From Drosophila pseudoobscura (Eukaryota > Arthropoda > Insecta > Diptera > Drosophilidae), in assembly GCF_009870125.1 (NCBI RefSeq), contig NC_046679.1, positions 25,792,001 through 25,856,000 on the forward strand: DNA of 64,000 nucleotides, given 5' to 3'. Below the pieces are notes generated by a model. It was not told the origin of the DNA and did not search any database. It saw only the letters and a list, made by a program, of their open reading frames with translations. The position numbers were made by a program, and so were the translations under genes. Below are positions 27,000-38,752 of the stretch, in pieces. The number at the start of each line of letters is the position of its first letter. Positions within the stretch are counted from its first letter, which is position 1.

Positions 27000-27194
27000 T
27001 TATTGACTTTTAATGTTTTTGGGCGGAAATAACCATTTAGAAATTACTGAGTTATTTTGGTGTAAAATACGATTTATTGATGAGACAACTGCCCTAATTT
27101 CCCCCACATCACTAGGACAAGAAGTCAAGCAAATAGCAATCGCTGCAACAGCAAAAGACATCATAAGTTTGGCAGTCCGTCCCCGCCCAGGCAT
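27000..27194 (-). CDS. Putative small secreted peptide
   Basis: ATG at 27194 gives 64 codons; ATGs at 27164 and 27161 give 54 and 53. After KLMMS comes a hydrophobic core FAVAAIAICLTSC, then a polar chain ending PPKNIKSQ. The stop overlaps an AATAAA signal (27004-26999). A signal peptide plus an adjacent poly(A) signal suggests a small secreted product such as an accessory-gland-type peptide. Codon use is not strongly gene-like and no relative is recognised, so chance is possible. Confidence 0.3.
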   Translation of the reverse strand: MPGRGRTAKLMMSFAVAAIAICLTSCPSDVGEIRAVVSSINRILHQNNSVISKWLFPPKNIKSQ

Positions 27195-29399
27195 CAGGCG
27201 CAGTCAGCTCCAACCGTAGCGAGTAGGATTAACGGCCCCAAGAACATTCATTTGAATCAGAATCACTTTTGTATATGCAATGCAATTCTGCATCGCAGAT
27301 GCTTTATTCTGTGCTTTCGCGTTAGCTCAGTCCTGCAGATCTTGATCTCCTTAGAATTAACTCGTATGAATGCCTCACCTCATAGATACGGACACATACT
27401 ATTCATCCGCCATTTCATCAGCGCCACAAATTCGTCTGCGAGTTGGTACCGCATTTCCTGAGCGCCGTTTTACCGCTGCGGATCCCATCACACCCATCAA
27501 TTCGAGTTCTCGCCGAAATCTCTTCTTCGGCTCTACCTACACCCGTACTTGAAAAGTTATTACTGCACCCAGGCGGAAAATTGCTTCTTTCTGAGCGTGC
27601 GAATTGTTTTTACGCTTTGTTTGAAAAGCGGGCAAATGGTACACACCTACACAACCGGCTTCTTTGGGTTTCACAATGTGCTGGGTCCTCGTGGCTGCTG
27701 ATTGCCGCTAATGAACGTCAAATGGAAATTCCAGTGATGGGCGCTGCTTTAACCTGAAAGCAGAGCCCGAATGTCGATTTTGTGTGACAGGGACACGTGA
27801 GATGTACGTACATATACATTACTGAGACTGAAAATGTATGTTTCGCAAGCCTTGCCAGTGAATCAGGTTTCAGTATTTAGCCCTGTTGACCGTCTGCGTT
27901 GCGGGCTGCTTCTAAATCCCCATGCAAACTGCGATGCACCTCTGCGGCTCGACCTTTTTAGCTATGTCAATCGGACCGATGAACTGCAGAGCCGACAGCA
28001 ACTGAGGTAGTTAAAGGACACATGGACCCTGGAACTGGCTGCGCTCCCGCTCCCCGACCTTTTGGAAAACTTTGGCTGAGCATTTCACAGAAAGGTGTTT
28101 TTCCCCCGCCTAACCGGAATATTAGAGCTGCCTGTCAGCGTGTGGCGCTTCCATACATGCTTGCAACTTTTAGCGTCCCGATGCCACCGACAGGAAGTGT
28201 CAAACAGGCCTCACTCACTTAGTCTCACTGCCACGGGCACTCCCTCTGTAATACGTCAGGTACAAACTTTTTCGGAATTTGTTGGCACAAAGCAAACTAG
28301 AGACTATGAGGGACGCAAGGGTGTGGCAGGGGACGCTCCCTGTCATCGGAAATTTTGCTGACATGATTGGTGACGACTTCTTCAATCGTAGGGAAAACAA
28401 AGAAACGCACACATTTTTCCAGGGGCCTGTGAAAAACCAAGCAAACGCAACCTACCAACCCTTTTCAGGGGTCCGACTTGAAGACGGCAGTCATTAAAAG
28501 TCGAAATGTTGTATTGTAAGTAGGTCGCTTTGCAGACAGATCTAGTCTAGCGGGAAACACATCGCTGTGCGCTGTGCAATGTGCGCTGTGTGAAGCGACA
28601 TTGACAGTATTGTCAAGTCAAAGACCTCACATTTGTTAATACTCGTGTGCAGGCATTGTGCATTCCCCTAGCATTCCCCTCTTGTGGCATGTTTTGTTGA
28701 GGTTCTGCCGGGTCGGATCAGATCAGATGTTCGGCGATGATTCATTGCAATGGCCTGTCAAAATTCCAACTAGATGGAGGGCGACATTTGTTTATTTTTA
28801 CACTGATCTGATGAGTTTTCATTTGAAACTAATACATTAATATAGCATGGAAATGCTAACAGATATATCGAGATGTCGCAGCCACAAAACCGTTCTCAGA
28901 ATAGCTTTCGGGATGAGAATGTCCGAAAATACTTCAGTAAATATTTTTTGAAATGCAATTCACATTAAGGGAGTACTTTGCTTGAAATCCATATGCTGCA
29001 CTTGTGATCTGCAACAGGTGTTTTTAGAGTAGGACCACGGGGCTGTGGGGGAACAGGCGGAAGGCCAAAAGACCCTTAAGTCAGTATAATCCCAACAGAT
29101 CTATTACGATACTTCGACACATTCATTCGTTTTTTCACGATGATTTATTAAATCGAAAAACATAGTGGAATTTTAGAGAGTCACCTACTCCAAAAATCTC
29201 CCTAAAGATTTTCATCTGTTTTCTTATTTGCTGTTTGTAACGCACCGATGAAAGAATATATTCATTATATACTTTATAATAGGTATAACTTAGTGAAACA
29301 TCCATTGACTGTGGCCAAAGCGAGGTCTCAAACATAAGCATCGAATCACCATTGCAAACTATATGTATATTGGTTCGGTTTAAATGATAAGCGAGGGGG

Positions 29400-29752
29400 A
29401 ACGTTGCGCGTCGCAGTAACGGCCGCGGATCTATATTTATACCCGATTCTTCGTCAGTATGGATCCCTCCGTCAGGAGGCGCACACTGCAAGAGTAAGAG
29501 TGTGTGAAAGAGAGGGAATGAGTAAGCGCGTGGCAGGCGTTGCATAGACATTGCAGGAGTCTGGATACGAAATAAAGTTACTGTATCTTTTTTAGTGTCA
29601 AACAAGACGGACGGACGGAGGGTGCACAGACATTGCTATATCGAATCGGCTATCGATGCTGATCAAGAATATATATATTTCATGGGGAAGGAAACAAATT
29701 CTTCTGGGTGTTACGCACATGCACTTTCACCACAAATCTAATAAAAAAGGGT
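29400..29752 (-). mobile_element. DINE-1-type copy, minus orientation
   Basis: Read on the minus strand it has TTAGATTTGTGGTGAAAGTG, ATATATTCTTGATCAGCATC, a short CCGTCCGTCCGTC tract, GTGCGCCTCCTGACGG and AATCGGGTATAAATATAG, ending CGCAACGTT. The middle is shortened relative to the full copy. Confidence 0.75.
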
Positions 29753-31656
29753 TTGGTTTGTCCAATCATTGTAGATGACAATTGTCATCGCTCACTGCTG
29801 CTACTGTAGTATCGGTAAGTAAGGAAGAATATTTTTGCTTTATTTCTGGTTTTTTTATGTTGGAGAGTTTCCCTCAAAAACAATGTTAGTGCAGCTCTTT
29901 CGTACTTCTTCCATTCCTCGCATCTTATTAGCGATTCTATTATGATTGGTTCCCAATGAACAGGGTCTTTCTGTCAGTCGCCGAGTTGATAACTTTGGGA
30001 CTTGTTGGGCATTGTAACTGGGAATATGTAACGTTCAATATATCACCATGTACCATGTGAATGTCGGGTCATTGTGGGTTGACAAAAAGTGCCACCACCA
30101 CCCAGAATCGTATGGTAATACATGGGTATGTCTAAGGAGACATGTTTATTCATAGCCTTGGCGCGGGTTCATGATTTCCTTTCCAGTTCCAGTTCGTCCC
30201 GTCACCCCGGAAGCCCCAACCCGTGTGCGTATGCACGCACTTATCGTCTCTCCTACTCCTCCCCTTAAAAAATGCTTGTCTGTTGTTCTGTCTGTCTGTC
30301 TTTATGTATATGGATGTTGTGTAAAAGGTGAGCGTGCTCTTCAGCCCGCTATTGACTTCAGCATTCATATATATACATAGTAGGTATTTATATATCTTCA
30401 TGTGTACTCATAAATGGTGGTTTTATCTAATGCCGACGCATACAGCAATCAAAAATGCGTGTTTGGGGAACCGCTAACGTTGTCAGAGTCACGATTATTT
30501 TATATTATATTTGATCCCCTCAATCGTTCCAGCTCACACATCCACCCGCCCGCCGATACATATACTCGCATACACGAATAAAAAGAGTGTGCATCGATGC
30601 CTGGAGATTCGCCTAATTTGAATTTAAACAGAAGACCCTTCCTGCGCATTAAGGATCATTTATTAGGAGCCATTTATGCTGTTGAAGAACTCCAGGGCAC
30701 TGGAGTAATAGTGGTTATAGCGTCGCTATAACATTGCGATTACTTTAAGCCACTATCCAATTGTCATTGTTAGCAATACCAGTTAAAACAATGAACTCAA
30801 ACCTAACCAGTACATAATGGGGACTGACAAGGGGATCTACTTTGTTGGTGTTGAACATTGACAGACAGAGTGTAAAATCGAATTTGCGAAGGTGATTTGA
30901 TTGCAGATGTTGGATTCAGAACATCATCGGTAAGGTGAAATGGAAGACTGTGATGAAAACCTCGTCAATACGACAACGACGTACAGTAGGGCTGAAAATT
31001 TGCCATCTTTTTGCATAAACTTGCGTCTCGACAATATGCTATTCGGATGTCCCCAAATGCCTTGTGCACTCGTGCCAAAGGACGTCTCCAGCCAGAACCG
31101 AAAAACGCGAGGGACTCTCTTCCCCGGAGTGGAGTCCAAACCGTTACCTATGTCAGCGTTATCTAACTAAATTCCTATGTAAGTGTACTCGTTGACTAGA
31201 TGATTTTGAGCGAGAATATCACCGCAGGAAAACTCTACTCTACAATATAAACTCTAAGCCTCCAGAGTCGATTGTTTGAAAGACTCTCAGTGCCAGTCCA
31301 CCAAGTCGAGCAGGAAGACCACATTGGCGTAATATAGTCTTCTGGCAATGCGTAGGAAAAGAGCGAATGGTAATTTGGAAAGTCAACATTTCGCGCTTTC
31401 ATCGATTTGGCGGAAAATGAAAATACGGAGCCATCTTAATGAACTCCTCGCTCTAGAGACGAAGGAATCAACGTCAAGGAAAATGCCAAATAACAACTCA
31501 AATAAATAAAAGATAAGGGCCATGAAGCCAACAGCCAAACAAAGGCAGGGGGGCATTGGCACCGAAGAAACGAGAAGAGCATGTACGCTGGGTTTCGTCA
31601 ACGCAGAGGACAATATGGAACGAGATGTAAATAAGAAGAGCGATTTAGCCACTTAC

Positions 31657-31792
31657 CCAACTTCTCGCCGCAGAACACGGAGCTGGGGGACTGGGTCCAC
31701 ACCAAGGCCAACGCAATAATTGTAGCTCCAAGATGCACGGGACGGGAGCTGGTGCGAGAGCAATGCCGCCTACAGCTCTGGCGCGGCTCCAT
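31657..31792 (-). CDS. Candidate alternative first exon with signal peptide (minus strand)
   Basis: ATG at 31792, followed by 45 codons: a basic N-terminus (MEPRQSCRRHCSRT), a hydrophobic core LGATIIALALVWTQ and a cleavage region ending CGEKL. The donor is TTGG|GTAAGTGG. One base (G) is left over, exactly as in exon 1 at 19691, so it could splice to exon 2 at 14549 and form the same Ala codon. It lies 12 kb upstream of exon 1 on the same strand. I infer an alternative promoter/exon giving the same receptor a different signal peptide. It could instead start an unrelated gene whose next exon I did not find. Confidence 0.5.
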
Positions 31793-34700
31793 CTCCAGGC
31801 TTCCGCCGAGGGGCACAGAATTGGCCAGCGAGTGGCTCTAAATCCTCTAGTCAGGCAAAGGATTCCTCTATTCCTCGCACTCTCTCTGTGATTTTCCGTT
31901 TATGCACGATTCGTTGCGGTTTACGCAGTTGCTACCGCTTTCATTGGCAGTAAGGCCAGTGTTGGTGCCTCTCGAATGAGCTCTGTTTGGAATTGGCGTC
32001 CCCTTTGGCAGTGCCTTCCACACGCTTCGCTACCTTATATCAGCCCACAGTTACGGCGAGGAATATAAAGATTTTACTCTACCAAGGAGCCTAAAAAAGC
32101 GTGCAGAACGGTGACAAGTTTCCGTCTTCTCGGCACTGTACAACCTGAGTAATTGTTGTTCAAATACAATGCATGGAGAGTATTCTAATTTGCACTTTGC
32201 GCCAACTCCCTGTCTCAATTTTGGCGAATTGGGGATTCATTTAGTTTGTGCTGTACAGGTCTAACTGTCGGCATTCTCATCTCAGTCGCTTGTTTAGTAC
32301 AAATTTCCGGGTATATGTACCTAGAAGACAAGTAACAAAAATATATTAGTTCAATGCTATGGGAAGCTGGCCAACATTTATAGCCTTTCACGTTGTGGGG
32401 TTTTTGGTGTGCAATGCTATTCGATTAAGATCCAAGTTGGCTGGACGAACATACATTTCTATTTAGACTAAAAATGAGCTAGACGAACATGGAGCATACA
32501 ATTAATCTAATGAACTAACAAAATTAACTAAACAAAATAACTGAATTAATCGTAATTAATCGGAATCGTTATTGGAGCACTATGTTTATCATTTATAATA
32601 TGTATGTAGATGCCGTTGCAACGATCGGTCAAAAACAAGTTGTTGACAGAAAAACATTTTTGGCCATTGAGATAATCCAACCAAATCCAGACTGCTGTAG
32701 TATAAAAATACAGATGGACACATAAAAAACAAGTACGATGACCCCAACAAAAAGACAGACAAAAAAGATCTAAGTTCCTGCTTGGAGTTCGGTGTTTCGA
32801 ATGACCTGAACAAAATCTGCCGCGTAGTAATGGAAAGTAACAGCAAAATAAATATTACTGTTTGCTTTACAAGAATACAGATAGTTCCTATGTATGTACA
32901 TGCTATGTACGAATTGATATTTATATTTACTTATAACTTATAAGTAAAATGAGCTTTTTATGTGTATGATTGAATTATTTGTAACACATTTTTCGACCAA
33001 TTATTCCTATGGAAACTATAGAATATCAACTATATATAATGTTGAGGTTAATATTAAATACGTAAATGACATAAACAAAAATTTGGCTTTCTTTCTTAGC
33101 ATCAACCAGAACGTATCTAGTCAATTTGTGGCATCAAATGATTTTTTTGGTTAGTTGTCTAAAAAATATATTTACATATATTTTATAAGTTTATCCCAGA
33201 CCTAAGCTTGCGTCTGCTTGATTATGCTACACCTAGTTTTGAAGAACTTTGCAATTCTGAACGGCTAATAATAAGCTTATTAATGCGCCTTTTAAAACTT
33301 TGTAGCTTAAGCCGACCGTCTGCGAAACATAAAGCTTTAAAACGTTGAATTTTATTTTTGAGCCGAAAAATATAAAATATAAAAATGGCCAGCTATTAAT
33401 AATATTTAATAATACAGAATAATTATTTTTACCGAATTATTATCATTAAAAATTAAAATAATATAGTTTTGTTGGATATGTATATGTATATTATTCTTCG
33501 AGTACACCATCGGAATTTTTAATTCTACTTTGCGGCTATTCTAAATGGATTATTTGTTTGGCTGAAAAAATATAAAAGACCAACTATTTACGATCTCTGA
33601 ACAAAGGTTTATCTCACAGAAATTTGCCCATTGTTTCCTTGACAGCTTATTTATATACATTAAGTTCTATACGTTGAAGTATTATATAACGAAAAATGTT
33701 GACTTGATGTACCAACATACTACGAACAAAAAATTAACACATTGATATGCAATCGTTTTAATGCGAGCTACATATAGGGCAACGGCCTTGCTCCCCACCT
33801 GCTCTCACTGCTCTGAGATGTATTTTCCGGCAGAGGTTGCTAACGCTTCTCGGACCCCAGAAAGTAGAAACAAAACACAAATACGATAACGGATTTGTTA
33901 TTGTTGAGTTTTAAAGGCTCCCAAACTCAAAAAGGGTGCCCACAGCTGATATATGTTAATTAATTAATTAAATCATCCAGCCTAATTTCTTACCTATTTT
34001 CTGGATAATAAAAGTACTGACCTTTGCAATGCAATGCCCGGGTAAATAATATGATGGATGTATTTCAAAGATCTATGTACTCTTCAGATCCCCTCATCTT
34101 AAGTATATTTATAGCTCTCATGACTTTCCTTTGTGATCACGCATACGCCTTGTTGCCATATATGGGCTATTTGGGGTAGCCATAGTCAAATTAACTTAAG
34201 ATTGTTTTCAAATATTTAGAGTGCTATATTTATTAAATACACCAAGTTTCAGCTCGATATCTGCTTTATTCGACTTTATGCCTCTTATTTGGGAATTCCG
34301 CCCAGTGTGCTTTGGTACAATTCAATACCATTTCTTATTTTTCTAATATCAAAATTGGATCTCCTATGCGCTTTACCCAGCTGTCTTCTTTTGTAGATTT
34401 TAACAGTTTCGTTTCTTCTCCTTTGCTTGCTTTTAATAAATCTACCACCAAGCACTACGAACTCAATTAATCTTCTAAAATGCAATGATATTTATTTATA
34501 CCAGTCTAGCCATGAAAAATATTGTGTACATAAGTCCGGATGAGATTACTGCCAAATGTATTCATACAAATTTAAAATACAAGACAAAAGTTTCAGTTCT
34601 TATTACCATTCAATGTTCGCTTGTAAGAGTAATCCAAAAAAGGGAAAAAATGTTATCCTCATTTCCCAGATTTTGTTTTGCTATTCAGAAGCAATTTATT

Positions 34701-37700
34701 TTAATTCAATTTATTCCAAAGAAAACACTGGACTCATTATCTTCACTTCACTGTCAAACTGTCGCATTTAAGGGCTAAAATTCACAAATCCAAAATAGAA
34801 CCCGTCACGGAATTTCAGTCACTTTAGAGGATTTACAGATTCGCTGTGCCCTGGGCCGCCGATTCTCTTTGAATATTGCCAAACAAGTCGTCCCAAGGAG
34901 TTTATACAGCACGTCCGCTTGTCTTGATTCACTTTTCTTTTCGCTCAGGACAATTTTTCCTTAGCCTTATTCACTGGCCATCCCAGCTAAGAAGATTGGT
35001 TGGCATTGCCACGAGTTAAGGGTAGAGTTACCCCAAAAAATTGCTGAATCGTCGCCAAGCAATCTAGCCGCGACACAAATTTAGTTCGATTCGATGTTTG
35101 TTTCTTGGAGAAAGTTATTTCATAACGAATTTTCACATTTTCATCTGCTCGTAGCTTTGTTTGTAAGCTTCGTTGATAACCAGGATGTCGGGGGAAATTC
35201 GGATTTGATAGACAGTCTTTATTTTCACAGGCCGTTATTTTATTCTGCTTTATTAATTACATATGGCAGATTATTACATTTTTAAATTCAATGAGTGGAC
35301 TGCTTTTTCACTTTCACTATGTTGCCATTTACACTGGAAGATCTGCACTGGGATGGTTTGTCGAATGCTGATGGTGTGAATTAGCCTTAAGTGGAACCGC
35401 CAGACTGGGCACGAGCCTCTGATGTCTATAAGTTTAGTTTAGAGCTGACTACACGTTACGTTCTCGGATCTGTATCGTTCTCTCCGCGAGTAACTTTGAT
35501 TTCTTGAGTATATTATGATTTCGGATGCCTGTAGTGTACGGCTTTTTAGGATTGCAATTGATTGCGGTCTGCACTGGGGGCCCTGGACTAACCAACTAAT
35601 CGCAGAGTCAGGCTACGCACGTCGCCAGCACCCGAAGTTAAGAGGCTGCTGGAGATGCTGTGTTGATGCTGAAGCTTTTCAAAGAGACAAAAAGCTACCG
35701 TTGAAGCTTTTTCTGCACAAACATAGTGTCGTAGTGTCGCACTGCTCTAACGGTACTCATTGAGCTCCCGAGAATTAGAGCGGTGCGACCCTATGTCCAA
35801 GCGGAAAGCGCGGTCTTTTGAAAACGCTTTCTTACACTTACACATGGGTGTACGATGCTAGGACTTATACTGCCTTATTCCTGATGCGTCCAGGTTTATT
35901 TGGCATGACGAGTAGCTTTGAGTTATTTCAGTTTATCCTATGTTCATATGTGGTACAACAGCTGATAGTTCCATACGTAGCTTACACACATATTTCCAAT
36001 TTACTACAATCTACTTATGTATGTACATCTAAAGGCACATTTTATGCTTATCAAAACGTCATATTAGGAAACTTCTAAACTTCGAAACTTCTTCCCACAC
36101 ATTTTTAGTTATTCCTATTAGCAGGGGAGTTACGAAAGTCCGATCTGTTAAATTGCCACATTAATAGTCGTCTAAGCCAATTAATTGGCTGGTACGCGTA
36201 AATCTCAGCAATTTGCAACGTTCCAAGTCATAGGAAGACTTTCTCGGCCTCAGCTCGGTAGTGTTGATATAGGAGCCGCAGCATAACTCTGGGCATAAAT
36301 GTTGATTGGGTCTTAAAGTAGATTATGTAATTGGGCGTCTAAAGTTTTATTGCTCACGGTAAAGGAAAAGGAACACGACAAAATTTTGTGGTTTCACAAC
36401 TTGCGTCTAAAATGTACCTAAGTATATGCTAGTGCGCGGTCGAGGTTGGCTCTGCTAAGCAGTGGAATGGCCATAGGGAGATGGAGGTGTAAACGCACCA
36501 CAATCAACTTAGCTGTCGCCTTGTTGTAGCCCCACGACGCCATTTTGACGTGATATCTTAATTGATGACAGATTTCGAGCACGAAGCCTTAATCAACATA
36601 ATTGGACTGGGGCAGCAATAAGTTGAGGACAATGATAGGCACTGGAGTTTGAGCTCACCTGAAACCCGACGTCTCCTCTCCCCAGCGACAGCGAATGACA
36701 GCACCCGCCGCGCCGCCTCGAGGCATCACTGAGAGCGTGGGAAATCGCTTTTCGCCTTTCAGATAAAATAACATGAATAACAGTTTATTTTTTATTTGCG
36801 ATGATGGCGATGCCTCCTTTGCTGAGATACCCCATCATTGTTTGCCCAAGGCAAGCTGCTCCCATGGCCCAAGATTAGGTTTCGGTCGACCAGAGATAAT
36901 ATATTGCGTTTTGATTCTTGCTGCCTACACTAAGGTCATCGTGAATGGTGGTCGGCAGTGGCAGTGGCAGTGGCAGTGTGGGATTCAGCATAAATCACTT
37001 AAGCAAACGGTTGCTTTCCACCCAACCTAATGTTAATTGAGCTGTCAATATTAATTGCTTATAAATAACTCAAAATCGTCTAAAGCTTTAGTTTGTATAT
37101 CAGAATCCGACTCTATTTTGTCCGTCTCTATTTCTTTCGTGTAAACACCTGAATCGCATAAACTATAAAACATAATATTTAACTCATATAGAGCAAGAAA
37201 TGGTGATGGATAGTATCTGTTGAGTATTTGCATGTGCTAAACAGTAGTATTAGTATTTCCTTCTCTTCCTTGTCTGTTGGCGAGGTATCTTAACTAACAG
37301 TCTGTTAGATGCCACCAGGCTAACACCACGCTGTAACGCCATAGCTGTACACTAAACATGTCTATTCTTCGGCTGGACATTTGCGTCCAATATGCGGCCA
37401 TAAAAAGTAGCCAGCTGTCACTTTGACACTTGAAAAGGGTAAGCTAACAAAGTATTTGGCATGTCGTTGTTGATACGATATTTTTCGAAGACGCTTTCTG
37501 AAAAGTCGAAGTTCGTGTAACCAAAAGAAACAGTAAATGTGGGATCCAGTCACGTATTCATTTGCGGTTATACATACAGACATATGTACTTCTAAAGCCA
37601 ATTCAAGACCCACAAGGACATCATCAGTAGGAAAATTATATAAATCACAATACTCAAAGTTAACTTAGAGTATGGACTCACATATTTCCCCAAGTTACCT

Positions 37701-38660
37701 CTGGAGTACGACTGGCAGCCACTTAAGCCCTTTACTTTTTACGCTCTTTATAAATGACCCGAGTTCAGGATTAACAACCTCTCGAGTACCGATAAATACG
37801 GATGATGTGAAGGAAATTTCATTTCACTCACACTTGCAATTATGCATGTTCAAATGCCCTGATGCTTCTCATAAGACTAATTATTCCATCCTTTGGGGAT
37901 GTACGAGACCGGTTCGGTGTCTTTCTGTCAGTGGCACTTTCTACTGTATCTTAAAACTAACTTAAAGCTAACTTAACATGTAATCGACCACTGCAAGCTA
38001 TATTGAGCCAGCTATATAGTCATCAGATTCAGAATATTTTTAAAGAACACATAGACAGATTTGAGCAGCATCAAAAGCCAATTCGACTCCCGCTCGTAAG
38101 GAAACAACAGGGCTGGTGAACAAAGTGGTGGAAAATGATTAATTTAGGTTTAAATGGGAAAAAGTACCTTTTCTTTAAAAATGTGGGCTTGTTTATTAGA
38201 GACTGGCGATTGAAAGGCCGAAATTTGCTGCACCTTTTCCTGTCACTCGTTGCCATCGCACGACTGCGAAGACTCCGTGTCCTTTGATGACTCGGACATC
38301 TGTAGGGGGAGTTGTGTGCATGAACATATGCAAAAGCTCACGTGTGCACCCATTACCATGGTTGGACAGCCTTCTGTGGCCCTTTTGGTCTCGTCTAGAC
38401 GAACGAATCACGGGGGCAATTGTCCTTTCACACAAATGCTGGCACGGAGATAGCTGCAGGTGCCGGCACGCAAACACACAGGTCGGTGCTCTCCCAAGAC
38501 CGTTGGGCAGGGCAGCCATGGAAAGCTGGTGCAGTTGCTCATTTCTTCAGTCACTGTCGAGCAGAGCAGACCTGGCATTTGGCTGTGGACAAATAATAAT
38601 AGGAGTATTTAATGTGAAGGTGGACATCAATAGCTGTTTTAAACATTTGTATTTCTGCAG
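31793..38660. other. A+T-rich intergenic stretch
   Basis: Very A+T-rich between about 32.3 and 34.8 kb. The only interpretable content is the reverse-transcriptase remnant near 37.7 kb and a GGCAGT repeat at about 36953-36978. No gene supported. Confidence 0.5.
37672..37851 (+). pseudogene. Non-LTR retrotransposon reverse-transcriptase remnant
   Basis: The translation contains TGSHLSPLLFTLFINDPSS and then SRVPINTDDVKE. This resembles the QGSHLGPLLF..FINDLP and YADDVK motifs of fly LINE reverse transcriptases (jockey/LOA-like). The catalytic YADD is degraded to NTDD and the QG to TG; only about 60 codons remain. It is a dead fragment, and the exact family cannot be fixed from this length. Confidence 0.6.
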
Positions 38661-38752
38661 AAGTATGTCGTTACTGTTGCTTTGGATTATCGGCGAGCTC
38701 TCGATCTCTCTCCTTAATGCAGTTGGCCTTCAATATGTTCACGCAAATACTG
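38661..38752 (+). CDS. Candidate signal-peptide exon (plus strand)
   Basis: An exon-like unit bounded by ATTTCTGCAG|AAGT on the left and AATACTG|GTAAGC on the right. ATG at 38665 opens 29 codons: MSLLLLWIIGELSISLLNAV, then GLQYVHANT, with one base left over (phase 1). This is a well-formed signal peptide with a non-coding leader of four bases after the acceptor, so an upstream 5' UTR exon is implied. No continuing coding exon was found nearby. Since its phase matches the exon at 63992, it may belong to the same plus-strand transcription unit, but it would then be an alternative first coding exon, not joined to that one. Confidence 0.45.

Larger units (their letters stand above)
20041..31656. 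other. Upstream region of exon 1, mostly non-coding
   Basis: It holds two DINE-1 copies, the CTCF-like pair and the small secreted ORF described separately. Also a CCCTG repeat at about 20571-20600, an AT-rich block with ATATAT runs at 25.2-25.7 kb, and a G+C-richer stretch at 22.5-23.0 kb with no supported exon. Confidence 0.5.

Noticed and set aside
35615..35660. Stretch resembling the 5S rRNA internal region (CACCCGAAGTTAAG)
   Set aside because: Only a short match; the rest of a 120-nt 5S gene and the T-rich terminator are missing.
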